From Panaeolus papilionaceus (Eukaryota > Basidiomycota > Agaricomycetes > Agaricales), in the NCBI GenBank assembly GCA_015501605.1, contig JADNRZ010000011.1:372001-436000 (forward strand): 64,000 nt of DNA, written 5' to 3'. The translations under genes were made by a program, and so were the position numbers. Positions 1 through 11,349 of this stretch are shown piece by piece. Within the stretch, counting starts at the first letter, position 1. The number at the start of each line of letters is the position of its first letter. The notes beneath the pieces were generated by a model. That model made no database searches. It worked only from the letters and a program-made list of their open reading frames with translations, and was not told where the DNA came from.

Positions 1-2
1 CA

Positions 3-1349
3 GGAGCAGGTATATATGGAAAGATGGGAGATGCTGGAGCAGTGCTCACTCGTCATCACAGTTTGGGTCCAATCTCCAAGTGGGTGGATGACCACATCTT
101 TTTCCGGATCTGCAAACATGTGCTTGGGCTCTATAATCAGCAGAGAAAAGAATGGGCAGCGGAAATTGAAGCAAACGGAGGGAAACACCAAGATGGGGGA
201 CGGATCTGGTATAAGGGAAAGGAGCAACCAGATGGTCGCACGGAAGAGTTTGATGAAGACTGCTCCACCACGTTACTGGACTTCTCGTCACACACCCCCA
301 GATCAAAAGAGGACAGTGATTTTTCATACGCAATGGCAGACATCGACAACCTGTTCAATGACCTTGGTATTCCAGTTGAAAAAGAGAAGGACATACCTTT
401 TGCCTCAGTGGTACCATTCATTGGTTTCAGTTGGGACCTCGAGAGCAGGACAGTGTACATCCCTCGCCCCAAGCGTGAGAAATATTTATCAGCAATCAAC
501 GAATGGGAGCAATCAGAGGTGCACAACCTGGACCAAACCAGGAAGCTGTACGGAAAACTACTCCATTGCTCGCAGGTCATACCCCAAGGTAGAGCTTACC
601 TTACCAACCTGGAATCCCATCTCTGACTTCTTCATGACAGACCATTCCACAACCTTCATCCACCACGTCACACAGAAGCAGATCTCAAATGGTGGCGACA
701 ACAGCTACAGGAAGAAACAAGGAGATCAGTCGTTCCCGCCCCATGCATTGTTGACCTCTTCGCTTACTCAGATGCGAGCTCGGAAACAGGCATTGGCGTC
801 ATCCTCGAGCACCAGTGGAGAGCATGGAGGCTCCTCCCAGGATGGAAACAAGAAGGAAGGGATATTGGCTGGGCAGAAGCAGTCGGATTTCTCTTCCTTA
901 TACAAATCATCGCAAGCCAGAGAAAGGACCTTGCAGGACAACATGTCAGGGTCTATGGGGATAACAGGGGAGTGGTTGAAGGATGGTGGAAAGGCAGGAG
1001 CCGAAACTGGCAGACCAATCTCATCTTTCGCCAAATTCACAAAATCTCAAAGCAGTCAACTATCACCTTCCACACTTGATATGTCGCTAGTGCCCACAAC
1101 CCAGCAGACCAGCCATCACGAGGTATCTACAATAGTCACGAATCACTCTTACCAGCCATCCCAATCCCTCCAAGCCTCCAAGACCTCATCGCCAATTTCG
1201 ATTTTCCAATCTCAACGGTGGAGTACCATGCCCGGGAATGCACAAAAACCAGTCCCATCAAACCAAAAACATCCCCTAGGCGAAGCACCCCTGCCGAATC
1301 CCAAGAGAAGCAGAGTCATCACCTTCTCCGCTCCTGCAACCCCACCTAG
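3..1349 (+). pseudogene. Reverse transcriptase / RNase H of the tyrosine-recombinase element, damaged
   Basis: One frame (codons starting at positions divisible by 3) carries the RT catalytic box as KWVDDHIFFR, then FIGFSWDLESRTVYIP and KLLHCSQVIPQGRAYL, then an RNase H-like part with FAYSDASSETGIGV, YGDNRGVVEGWW and YVASAHNPADQPSRG. These are typical of DIRS-like pol. The frame is cut by TGA at 624-626 and TGA at 1077-1079 (the latter probably an old CGA arginine codon) before a TAG at 1347-1349 that may be the natural end. The N-terminal RT motifs are left of the window. The element is therefore unlikely to make its own RT from this copy. A long ORF in another frame (16-1482) is a shadow. 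Confidence 0.8.
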
Positions 1350-1515
1350 CATGCCCCACCCCCAGCCCCCTGTCCCCACCAACCCCCCAGAGCAAACCTC
1401 CACAGTTGAGCAGGCAAACAGGCGCCCATCCAGCACCAAGGTTGGGGATCGCCTTCGACTCTGGAGACCGTCAGCTGCCTGAAACACCCTCAATGACCAG
1501 GGTCAGCCCATCAAC

Positions 1516-2544
1516 TTGACTCAAGAAGACCTGGACAAGATCTCCGAGAGTATCCAGAAGGCATGGGCCCCAAGTACTCGGGATACGTATGGCACAGGCT
1601 TGCTAGCCTACCATCTCTTCTGCGACTCCAGGAACGTGCCGGAAGAGCAGCGCGCCCCAGCAAGTTCAGTCCTGATCTCGGCTTTCGCTGCAAACATGGT
1701 GGGGCTCTGTGCAGGATCAACAGCCAAGAACTACGTACTGGGAGTACGAGCATGGCACCTCCTGCACGGGCTAGACTGGAGCACCAATGATGCAGAGCTG
1801 GAGGCACTGCTGAAAGCAGCAGACAAATCAGCCCCATCCACATCAAAACGGACAAAACGCGCACCTTTCACCACTGCCTACATGATCCAGCTCAAAGCCC
1901 ACCTATCCCTCAACGATCCCCTTCATGCCGCAGTATGGGCCTGCCTAACAACCGTGTTCTACGGAGCAGCACGGTTGGGGGAGTTCACGCTGAAAACCCT
2001 CAGGGCATTTGACAGCGAGGTACACATCAAGCCCTCAGATGTGCGGGACGAGGTGGACAGGCAGGGGCGGAGATCAAAGGTCTTCCACATACCGCGTACC
2101 AAAACCGCCCCCGCTGGGGAGGATGTTTCATGGTCTCGACAAAACAGGGAAACTGACCCGGAAACCGTGTTTGCCAACCATCTCAACATCAATAACCCCC
2201 CGCCGGACAGCCCCCTCTTCGCATACCTGACCAAGGGCAAAGTGGGTCACCCAGCCAAACACAAGCACCTCACGAAGACGAAATTCCTGGAGGTACTTGC
2301 GAAAGCGGCGGAAAGGGCAGGAGAGAAACCATTACAGGGGCACGGCATCAGAATTGGTGCAACGCTGGAATATCTGCTGCGGGGGGTACCATTTGAAGTA
2401 ATGGAGGTCAAAGGTAGATGGGCTAGTGACGCATTTTTGACATACCTGCGCAAGCATGCCCAAATCCTAGCTCCCTACATGCAGGCCAACTCCCAGCAGA
2501 ATGAGGAGTTCATCCGGATCGTCATGCCTGCAGGAAGGCGATGA
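1516..2544 (+). CDS. Tyrosine recombinase (DIRS/Ngaro integrase)
   Basis: A 342-codon open frame that runs to TGA at 2542-2544. It shows the tyrosine recombinase catalytic set: the first arginine in AARLGEFT, the HxxR box in GHGIRIGATL, the tryptophan in KGRW, and a candidate nucleophile tyrosine in FLTYLRKHAQ (a second tyrosine follows in LAPYM). The N-terminal SAM-like part is also present. It would catalyse strand exchange to integrate the circular cDNA of the retroelement. No ATG opens the frame; it begins right after a stop, so the protein is probably made by fusion, frameshift or splicing with the upstream pol frame. Unlike the RT part, this frame is uninterrupted. Confidence 0.85.
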   Translation: MTQEDLDKISESIQKAWAPSTRDTYGTGLLAYHLFCDSRNVPEEQRAPASSVLISAFAANMVGLCAGSTAKNYVLGVRAWHLLHGLDWSTNDAELEALLKAADKSAPSTSKRTKRAPFTTAYMIQLKAHLSLNDPLHAAVWACLTTVFYGAARLGEFTLKTLRAFDSEVHIKPSDVRDEVDRQGRRSKVFHIPRTKTAPAGEDVSWSRQNRETDPETVFANHLNINNPPPDSPLFAYLTKGKVGHPAKHKHLTKTKFLEVLAKAAERAGEKPLQGHGIRIGATLEYLLRGVPFEVMEVKGRWASDAFLTYLRKHAQILAPYMQANSQQNEEFIRIVMPAGRR

Positions 2545-2693
2545 AATTACTTGCGAACCCGTAGCGCGACGAATTCGTCATCCCTAGCAGGTGAGCTTCC
2601 AAGTCTCCTCTCGGTTTCGGCCCAGCAGCCAGCTCCTTCAAAGATGGGGTGGCGAGCTCTCGCACGACACGTCGCAGGCTCCTGCACTGTGGG

Positions 2694-2898
2694 TCTCGCG
2701 GCTCGTCTCGCCATGAGTTCAAAGTCTGGATCAGGCGAGCCTGTCCAGATCGCAAAGCCTCACGGCTTTCCCCCACCCCGCTTCACGTTGGGTTATCTTC
2801 TCCTGCGCTCAGCTATTCACAAAGAGTAGAGCCACTCTCTGACCTCTTTGTTTCTCCAGGTACGACCCATGTCGACAAGGTGATCGCATCCCAAAGAT
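2694..2898 (+). repeat. Split direct repeat, copy 1 (B1)
   Basis: A 205-bp unit starting TCTCGCGGCTCGTC and ending CGCATCCCAAAGAT. It recurs in the same orientation at 3680-3884 with four transition differences. Its position directly after the recombinase gene fits the B1 repeat of an Ngaro-like element. Confidence 0.85.
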
Positions 2899-3679
2899 AC
2901 CAAGCCTAGAACGTAGTGAAGAATGAGCGAAGCGGTAGGGTGACGTCTTTGGGAGAAGTGATGCCAGTCGAGGTGTGACACTGCCACATCATTCCTCTCA
3001 CCTCGACTCCCATCACCTCAGGCAGTCGTATCCGCAGACTCGCTGCGCGTTTTTTCATCCCACCCTCCACACCTCGAAAAAACACCGACACGACCAACAG
3101 CTGCATCCATCATTTTCTTTTCCACCTTCCCCTCCACTTCGTGGACTGGCTGCTCCAACTCGGAGCCCCCAACTATCATAATACATTGTCATCATATCAC
3201 TAGACTTCAGGGAACGGCTCAACCCGACTCCCATCCTTAGATCAGTCTCATCATCGGACACTCATATTCATCGCATGGCTATCAGATTTTAAGCACCATC
3301 ATCACATCGTCCCCACACCACCACTCGTAGATTTCCACTTTCATAGCGGCTAGCAAGCCACCTTTAATCCTCATCCGTAGCATCACCTTTCGCCTCTCCC
3401 TCCTAGACTTATCATCCCATTCTAGTTCTACACTACATTACCGTTCACTGCTTAATGCTATCAGCAGGCTTAGAAGTACTCAATCGCGCTTCGCAGGACA
3501 GCTGCTCATTCCCCCCCCTTTTTACTACATATATCCTCAGCTTCACAATGTCACATATTTTCCGAGTCGCCAGAGAAGCACCCAAAAATCCAAAAATGCT
3601 GGCAGGATGCAGCTTCGTTTCAGGCTGAAGACTCACGCAGCGAGCCATCAGAGAGCGTTGGTGTTAATCCCACCCACCC
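2899..3679 (+). repeat. Inter-repeat segment (putative A2) of the retroelement
   Basis: 781 bp between the two direct repeats with no convincing coding frame. In split-direct-repeat elements this position is occupied by A2, a copy of the 5'-terminal A1 repeat. A1 is outside the window, so the identity cannot be tested here. Confidence 0.5.
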
Positions 3680-3884
3680 TCTCGCGGCTCGTCTCGCCAT
3701 GAGTTCAAAGTCTGGATCAGGCGAGCCTGTCCAGATTGCAAAGCCTCACAGCTTTCCCCCACCCCGCTTCACGTTGGGTTATCTTCTCCTGCGCTCAGCT
3801 ATTCACAAAGAGTAGAGCCACTCTCTGACCTCTTTGTTTCTCCAGGTACGACCCGCGTCGACAAGGTGATCGCATCCCAAAGAT
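3680..3884 (+). repeat. Split direct repeat, copy 2 (B2), right end of the element
   Basis: Same 205-bp unit as 2694-2898 with four transitions between the two. After its last base the sequence becomes AT-rich and shares nothing with the sequence after copy 1, which marks the likely right end of the element. 3885-4137 is AT-rich and holds no gene I can support. Confidence 0.85.
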
Positions 3885-4137
3885 TTATAATACTCAAAAT
3901 AAATATGATTGAGAAAATAAAAAGAGGAAACAAAACACGAGGATTATGAATATATATTGTTGTATCTAAGCAAAGGGAAAGATAGAATATATGTAAGATC
4001 ACTGAGTATCTAACAAGCTTCAAAATATTATTATTGGTCTACTACGTCAAGAGAAGATACGGGGGAAAATATAAGAAACAATTAATCAACAATGACGATT
4101 GAAATTCGCGACGAGAAAAGACTCTAAAAAAAATAAA

Positions 4138-5440
4138 TCAGCATATCTTCTTCCTGGGAGACCCATCATCTGGATCATAACGCGCAGTTCTGCGTTTCTT
4201 CGGCGTCAAGGCTTGGGCAGGAGGGTCCGATAGAACACGAATGGACTTGACATCTGCATTAAAAATGTTGTAGGCACTTCCAGAGCTGCTGTCGGACTTG
4301 CTGCCAGTGATATGCCAGTGTGTAAGGGTAAAGCTGATACGCACGATAGCACCTGGAAGGGCAGTTTTGCATCGTTCGGGCGCGATGATCTCGCCTTTGG
4401 TGTTGTAAGTGGGGAGAGGATTGGAACGATATTTTCCCTGCATGGTAAGCTTTGCCTCGGCTGCTGCAGGATGAGCAACTGGCTAGTTTTCCAATGTGCA
4501 CTCTGATGGATGAAAAAAGTAAACAACATAATTAATGCAAACACCAAAAACGCAACATACCATCCGAATCCGATGCCATTTCCGACCCATCTTCTCCAGA
4601 TTCCTCATTTACCTCCTGTAATAGTATGATATTAGTAATGAGGTATGACAGAGAAAGTGAACAAATGAAGGGCTCTCACCTCAAATACGACATGGCAAAA
4701 TCGGAGAACTGGCGCACCATTCACCCCTGCCATCAAAAAACCTCTCATAGGGGCTGAGCCACTTGCATCACCACCTATCACTTCCTTCACAAGCGCCTTG
4801 AGATTGTTGAGAGCATCGCAGAAGTCTTGAACGATTGTGTTGTTAGCAGGGGGCCTTTCCGAAAAATGTCATCTTGATGTCCTTGAATTCTTGGGCCCCA
4901 ATAGATGGCTCTTTCCAACCATTGCATGGAAGCAGGAAGCACTTGTCATGGTCAATGGTGGCGATGATAGACAGAATGGCGGGTTCAAGAGTGGGCGCTT
5001 CATCACAGCTAGGTGTTTCGACAGACTCAGAGTCGGGGGCAGTATCAGGAGGTGTTGAGTTTGCGGCTTCATGGGCTTCTTGATACTCTTGAACAGCATG
5101 GGTGGACGACTTTGTAACGAGGACATTGGCAGAGCCAATACGACGCCAGACAACAAGATCCTTGATGCTTACGTCACGGAGTACAGGTCCCAAGGGCAAA
5201 CGATACCATGTGTCGTTGTCGATATTGCAACACCACCATCAGGGACCTTGAATTATAAACGTGGCACTATCCTGTAGTTCTGGACAACAGACTATCAGGC
5301 TGCTACGTGATTTCGATGAAGAACATTTCTTGAAGAAACATGATGTGGGACTTCTCCAGGAGGACGAGAGATTGGCAAGACTAGACGAGGTGACATGTAT
5401 TGTGATGTAAATGGTACAATGAGCCTATAGCGTCAGACAG
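4138..5440 (-). pseudogene. Uncharacterised multi-exon protein, broken by a frameshift and a stop
   Basis: Read leftward from about 5440, a frame can be followed through a Ser-rich start (SLANLSSSWRSPTSC), a conserved-looking block (DNDTWYRLPLGPVLRD, VVWRRIGSANVLV), an acidic linker, and three 3' exons joined by GT-AG introns, ending SIRVLSDPP and a basic tail with a stop at 4138. Two lesions are visible: an in-frame TGA at 5239-5241 and a frame change at the C5 tract near 4855, where GGCCCCCTGC appears to have one C too many. I do not recognise the family. The lesions could also mean missed introns, but the reading resumes perfectly after each, so decay is the simpler explanation. Confidence 0.5.
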
Positions 5441-5729
5441 ACCTGGACAAGGATATGCAGATATGTAGAATGCAGGATGATAGTTGATATATAATGATAT
5501 TTATTGGATTGTTCTGAAGTGAAATGATAAGGGGAAACGGTCAAAATGATACGAGATACAATGTCGTTGTTGATAGTCGATGTTGATAGGTGATGGGAAG
5601 CGACATTCAAAACTTCAAAAAGGAAAATGATTACAAATGTTGAGATGTTGAGTTCCTGGTGACCTCGTCACATGATTTTGCCACCCCCATGTACCGTAAT
5701 AACCCTTGCAAGCAAGGGAATGTGTCCAG
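5441..5729. other. AT-rich spacer, no gene seen
   Basis: AT-rich sequence between the broken unknown gene and the left inverted repeat of the next element. Only short open frames are present. Confidence 0.6.
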
Positions 5730-7256
5730 TACATCAGCGAATCAGGGAGGATATTGCCAGGGGGTGTGATCAGGTGAAATACCATGTGAGTTTTCGCAAG
5801 TGATGTGAGTTCAATGACAGATTGTAACGCGCATCACCACTTCAGATCTGGGATCATCTGTGCGTCAACAATTCACAATTATTGTGCAATCTCACAATTC
5901 ACTGCAATCATTGTGGCTGCTCAACACCTATTGCAATTATTTCTTTCCCTCAGAACTCAATGTGATACTTTTTGTTGATTATAAGATTCTAGAATACAAT
6001 CCCTTTTTTGCAATTCAAGAGCTTATGTGGGCAGTCAAAGTGATGTGAATGCAAATGGCACCTAATAACGGTACCACAAAATATAATATATTGATTCATG
6101 TTGATTTACAAGCAAAAGTAGTAGACTATGTATAGAAATCAAGACCTAAACACTACTCAACCATCACGAAGGACCATTAGGTCATCAACTTGCGTTTGAG
6201 AATGGAATACGAACGCGGCACTAAATTCACTGAATGGCAAGTTAGTTATGAATGAAAAGAGGAAGACATATACATAGTGAACTCACTTGATATGATTATC
6301 CAACATCCTGTGCAACAGCGTGTCTTATAATGCTGAAAATTAAAACTCGTCAGCCACAGCAGTGAAGTCAACATAACAAGACCCACCTAGATGATGAGAG
6401 TGTAGTGCAACCACAACCAGTAATACCTAAAATACAACTAACAGTTATGCTCAGAGATAGGCTAAGCAGTTTAAGAGGGATGTACTTACTTGCAGACCGG
6501 CGAGAGGATGTTAAAGTCTGGACATCGCAGATTGAGGAGATGGAAGAGAAGGAAGAAGATGAGGAATCCCAATGGCTAAGTCGCGTCGTAAAAGGTCAAT
6601 CAACCGCCACGTGATCGTTCTCACAGTGTCCTGGGAATGTCCAACAAGCTCATGTGACTAATACGCAACATTAATTCGCTAAGTCCTCTCCGTCTCTGGC
6701 TTGAAGTTCTTCTGGGAGGGTTGTGCAGGCTCGTGCGATGCTGCTGGACCACACACACATACACAAAAATTTATGAATGAGACAGGTTCCCGTCTACTTC
6801 AAGCCCACTTAGTTGGATGTCCGAGTTCGCACTTTTAGAGGTTGCAGTTGTAAATACCCTATTCAATGTATATTCCTAGCTGGGGAATAATCTATATGAA
6901 TTGCAGCAAGCTTGAGGAAGAGTCACAATACATAGATAATGTATTCATTAAATTTTGAGATGGCATGAACATCACTGTACATCATAATGCAGATACAAGA
7001 CCGCTATGATGCTGTTATAGCCATCATAATATGAGAGTAATTCTCATATCAGCCTGAGACTCAGTTACAAAGTTCATCTAATTATCGCGAGAACATTCCC
7101 AGCTGAAAAGAATTATTGTATTGAGAGCGTGAGGAAAAGATGAAGCTCGGAATGATGTCGCAAGGGGTTGTGAGCGAATGCAATCGGGTCACAATCCGCA
7201 CATCAAGTCGTGAGTCTTGCAAGCGAATACCAGATCTTCCCTGATTCGCTGATGTA
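5730..7256. mobile_element. Non-autonomous DNA transposon candidate with 19-bp perfect TIRs
   Basis: TACATCAGCGAATCAGGGA at 5730-5748 is repeated as an exact inverted copy at 7238-7256. The outermost TA could be a 2-bp target duplication (TA|CATCAGCG...CGCTGATG|TA), which would suggest a mariner-like mobiliser, but that is inference. The 1.5 kb interior is AT-rich with no transposase frame; only ORFs below 100 codons occur. Two inverted 19-mers 1.5 kb apart are unlikely by chance, but without a second copy or an empty site the boundaries remain provisional. Confidence 0.5.
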
Positions 7257-7887
7257 GCATCAATGTGCGTCAGCTCTTCGTTGGATATGCAAGGACCTCA
7301 AGGCGGTGGTGGTCCGTCAATTTTTTGCCATGTGTGTGGAGAGAAAATAGAAGAGCTGTCCTACAACGACATGCAGAATGTTTAATGTTGTCAAGAGCGA
7401 GAATGAAAGATAGCCCAGGTTTGACTTGCAGCAAAGCTCACATGCGTTTCGCGCCAACAAAATCTTCAAAAATCACGAGACCCATAAAATTCATACGTGT
7501 AATAACGGCGCTTAAATTTAGCCAGGTCAGCCCAACACGAGTCTCAAGCCGAGCATAGGAAATAAGCAACCCGTCCCGACTGAGTATAAAGTCTAGTCAA
7601 GACGATAGTAGGAAGTATTCTCAGACATTAAATAGATAGAGATAGGTCGACACACTGGTGAATATCACATGTATCGATGGCTTCAGCGGCGGGTCCAACT
7701 GAACGAAGACGAGAACATGGTGGTTGCAGACGAAGAGACGATGATAACATCAGCAATTGAAAGAATACACCGGTATATACACTACTTTAAATCAAAAGAA
7801 ATTTTGCTAGTCCTCCCTGGCCGTGTCGAGTGAGTACACCACACAGTCCACCGTTAACAAATCGTTTTAAAATACACCACGCAGGGT
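7257..7887. other. Intergenic, no gene seen
   Basis: Between the TIR element and the 3' end of the dehydrogenase gene. I see no coding frame with family features. The 3' UTR of the minus-strand dehydrogenase probably occupies its right edge. Confidence 0.5.
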
Positions 7888-8876
7888 CTACAACTTGAGA
7901 GCAGGGGCAGCACCATGGGCATTGTACCTCGAGCCGCCGTCCAGGAGGATCTGAGTACCGGTGACATGCGCGCCAGCCCGACTGGCGAGGAAGAGCGCGA
8001 GACCAGCGATGTCCGAGGAGGCACCGAAGCGACCTGTTGGCTGATTGGCGTTGAAATTCTCCTCGCCCACATTTTTAATTCCATACGCGGTCATTTTGCT
8101 GGGGAAGAGACTGGTGGGAGTAATATGAATCAGCGCGGGTTCTTGATATTGAAAAGAAGAAAGAAGAATGTGGTCCTACCCTGGGCAGATTGCGTTTACG
8201 CTATCAAAACAAAAACAAGTGTCAGTGACCGGATAAATGTCCAGCATTGACTGAAGAAACATACGTGACTTGTGAAGGACCGAGCTTGACGGCGAGTTGT
8301 GCAGTTAGCTGGTTAACTTTGAGGGAGCATTAATGAGATGAACTATATTAGTTCGGAAGTCGTGAGGTATCACGTACCAGCAGCCTTGCTAGCTTGGTCT
8401 AAAGGCGATGAAGAAAGTCAGCACACGATAAGCTGTTACAATAGAAATACTGACAACTCCATGTGCCATTTCCATCAGCAGAGAGCAACCCTTCACTGCG
8501 AGGTTCCACAGACGCCGTGGATGATATATTGATAACACATCCAGGGTCGACGTTGGTAGAGTCTTTGACCAGGAGGTCGGAGAGTCTGTCATAATTCAGT
8601 TATGGTTTACTCTTATCCACAACTGTGTCCATTATAAACACATACCCAGCAGTCACTAAGATATCGCGTCAGTTCGATCAGTCTTCTGAAGACAATGTAA
8701 CACTCACTATAGAAGATGCTCTTGACATTCACGTTGAACACATTGTCCCATCCCTTCTCCTCGGGAAAGTCGTTGAAGGGTCCTCCCCATGTGATACCGG
8801 AGTTGTTGATGAGGACGTGAAGTTTGTTCTCGCGCTTACGGAACTCAGCGACAAGAGCATTGCAACCAGCCTTTGA
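7888..8876 (-). pseudogene. Short-chain dehydrogenase/reductase (RhlG/FabG-like), N-terminus missing
   Basis: Seven exons splice into 209 in-frame codons: 8876-8708, 8655-8646 (10 nt), 8585-8455, 8398-8378 (21 nt), 8316-8265, 8200-8180 (21 nt), 8110-7888. The protein shows HVLINNSG (NNAG motif), NVNVKSIF, VINISSTAS, the catalytic YQASK across a splice junction, VNAICPG, and the C-terminal GRFGASSDIAGLALFLAS with TQILLDGG. It would be an NAD(P)H-dependent oxidoreductase of the classical SDR type. The TGxxxGxG nucleotide-binding start is absent: 5' of 8876 a splice acceptor is followed by a G8 tract and then by a segment duplicated elsewhere (8930-10690). About 80 residues are lost, so the gene is probably dead unless a distant 5' exon exists. 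Confidence 0.8.
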
Positions 8877-8929
8877 CTGTGGGGGGGGAAAGGCATTCGT
8901 GAATACAAAGCAGTCAACCCCCAGACAAT

Positions 8930-10690
8930 CCAACCACGTCCAACGACAAGCATTCCCGGGGCATCAACGACACCTAGAGGGAGCAGAGGCTCATAGAAAG
9001 CAGTGCGGGATACTAAAGTTCGTTTTCCAGAAGGAGTGAGGTCCATCGGCGGAGTGTGGCTTGACATAGAGGTCAAAGTGTCGGAGTCACCAGATCGTCG
9101 CTGTTGCTCTACGCAAAACAACACCCTGCCTCCTAGACTTGTTTTTCCATGCTCTCTCCGCCCTCAACGTGTCTGGTATGTGCAGTGAACTTCTGCGCTG
9201 AAACAGGGCGTTGACAAGATGCGAGATTCAATGGGCACTGGAGGCTTGGTGAGTTGGAATAGGAAGTCCTGGAAGTCCGTATGGGAATAATGGGTGAATG
9301 AGAGAGAATGTTTGCGGCATTGAAAAGTTGAGGACACTCGGGTTTGAGAGGCTGAAGGAAAGAAAGTGTCCTCAGCAATTCGTGGAGCCATTGTCGTAGC
9401 AGAGGCTGAAATTCTATGATGGCGGTTGATGACGTGTCAGAACCTCAGTCCCCGGAGGTTTGGAATGAGGGTAATGACACCGGGCGCAAGCGTAGGGATG
9501 GGTGCGTTTCAACCATGATAGCAGATGGAGGAGGAATGTGGAGGGATGAATTGCGTACAGGTGAGGTGGTTGGGTGTAACAGAGTGGGATTGGGGGATTA
9601 TGGTCGACAACATCGAGGACGATCCCCATTCCCTAATCCCAATTTTGTCGTAACGATGTTCACAGGAATCCTGTTCGCGGCTCGTCCGACCTGCTCCACT
9701 CTCCGCACTGCCCTACCACTTACGTTGGCAAAAGGACGAAATGTATGGGTTGTTTAGCGAGCACACCTGCGTAACTTGATTGCATTCAGTATCTTCAGCC
9801 CATGAAGAAATCGATGGACTTACCTAGCCTTGGCCCCCTTATGTCATGGTAGCAGCCATCTGGAGTATGCAATTGGGATGCTAACAGGGGATATTCCGTT
9901 GAGTGGCCATAAGAGAGAGTGAAGGACGGGACCACTGGTGATCTTAAGTCTAGAGATCCATGAATAAATTAAACGCAAACCAGGACACCAGCTTTCCGAT
10001 TTCAACCTCCAAACCAAGGCGTAAATGGAGCGCCAGATAAGGGCCTCCACTCCATATGTGAGCTCGTTGTTCAGTTCCTTAACCGCTGGCCACGTCCATT
10101 TTTTGTCATTCTTGATAGTTGATACCACCATTTAAACATGACACATTCGTCAAAACACCGACGGAAAATACTCGTCCAAATCACAGATGCTCTGTAGTAA
10201 AAATGATGCGAGAACGGGATGAAATGACTCGTGAAGTGTCTGGTAGAGTTACTCATATACCAACGTCATGATCATTCACATAGCAGTGATGTGCACAACA
10301 GATTAACAGTGATGCAAAGAATCAGATTGTTGTATATAAATACACTGACAACAATGGAGTTTGTCAGAGTCAGGTCTCGGGACAGATAAAAGGAATACTC
10401 ACATATGCTTAGTCTAAACAATTTGGAAAGACTATGAACGAGAGGGCATGGAAACCCAAAGATCGCGTCTTCCAAATATCCAATACTGCCTTCATCTAAT
10501 TGTGCCATAAATCTTCAAAATACGTAGAGACAAGGGAAAGATTAAGAATAAGGAGGAAAATGGGATGACCATTGTTCAGCGTAGACAGCGCGACCGTGAT
10601 GGTGGTTCGGGATCAAATTCACAACTGGCCCGGCTGACCTTGACTATCAATTCAAACTCCGACGAAAATATTATTCCCGCCCCGCTTTCA
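8930..10690. repeat. Duplicated segment D, copy 1
   Basis: This stretch is similar along its whole length, in the same order and orientation, to 22675-24535 (for example the GGGAGCAG, GAGGTCAAAGTG, GATGACGTGTCAG and CATCGTTCAGCGTAGAC blocks). Similarity looks moderate, with many indels, so the duplication is old. Matching fragments of minus-strand frame are seen (LDEGSIG versus LDEVSIG near 10500 and 24360, and a pair near 9080 and 22800), so an unidentified minus-strand gene may lie here, but neither copy gives a continuous model. The left edge lies beside a G8 tract (8881-8888), and the second copy also starts beside a homopolymer (C13 at 22633-22645). Confidence 0.6.
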
Positions 10691-11349
10691 TCTTCCTACA
10701 TCTGTGTTAAGAATCGAGAGCCAGCGCAGACAGCGCTCACGAAGGGAAGGCGGCTGTGGCAAGGTAAGGGTGTAACTATTATTTCGGTAGTCTTTCAATT
10801 TTTCTCTGTTCTCGGATTGACTGATGGTTTATCTTGCGCTTCAGGTGTTTATATTATAATGCTATATTCTATCTCTTCGTATCGCTCCCATGATTCCCTT
10901 TTTGCTCATTTTTTCTTCGTTTTTGTACGGTTCTACTACTGTGAAATCGCCACTTTACCCGGATATGGCAACTAGGTGATCACCCTGCAGCGAGGAATGT
11001 GCTGTGCTTCACCACTCTGTCGACGATGTATCCTCTAAATTTCCTGTTTCATTTCGTCCTTAAATACTGGTAAAATTAATTGTAAACTGGGATCGTTTGC
11101 ACAATCATTTTCCAAGAAAATCCCCCCAATATATGCTTCTGAACGCTTCCAACACTCATGCGCAGCATCTTCAATTCAACCGCACCATCGATAGTCATTC
11201 TCAGGTTGTGGGTACGTACACTGACGCCACAAAGATGTACTAACAATTACGAAGCGCGTATATACGAATCTAGGAACAGAATTTCAAACCGTTGAACTAT
11301 AAGACGAAAGATACTGGCTGTGAAACCCTTTCCTGACTCCAAAAGCAGA
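10691..11349. other. Spacer and 3' flank of lectin-like gene 1
   Basis: No gene supported. The left part continues segment D and resembles 31300-31470. The right part, from about 11060, resembles 35070-35400, which is the 3' flank of a lost lectin-like gene copy. An ORF at 10565-10975 spans the junction and has no protein-like conservation between copies. Confidence 0.5.

Larger units (their letters stand above)
1..3884 (+). mobile_element. DIRS/Ngaro-type tyrosine-recombinase retrotransposon, 5' end outside window
   Basis: Reverse transcriptase/RNase H coding sequence is followed by a tyrosine recombinase and then by two near-identical 205-bp direct repeats separated by 781 bp. This order matches the B1-A2-B2 tail of split-direct-repeat elements such as Ngaro; the predicted A1 repeat would lie left of the window. 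The two 205-bp repeats differ at only four positions, all transitions, which suggests a fairly young insertion even though the RT frame is already damaged. No integrase or protease of LTR type is visible. The right end is taken as the end of the second repeat, where AT-rich unrelated sequence begins. Confidence 0.75.

Noticed and set aside
16..1482. Longest ORF at the left end (488 codons)
   Set aside because: Low-complexity shadow frame. RT and RNase H motifs are in the frame two bases over (codons at positions divisible by 3).
10565..10975. 136-codon plus-strand ORF
   Set aside because: Not preserved in the second copy of segment D and crosses segments of different origin.
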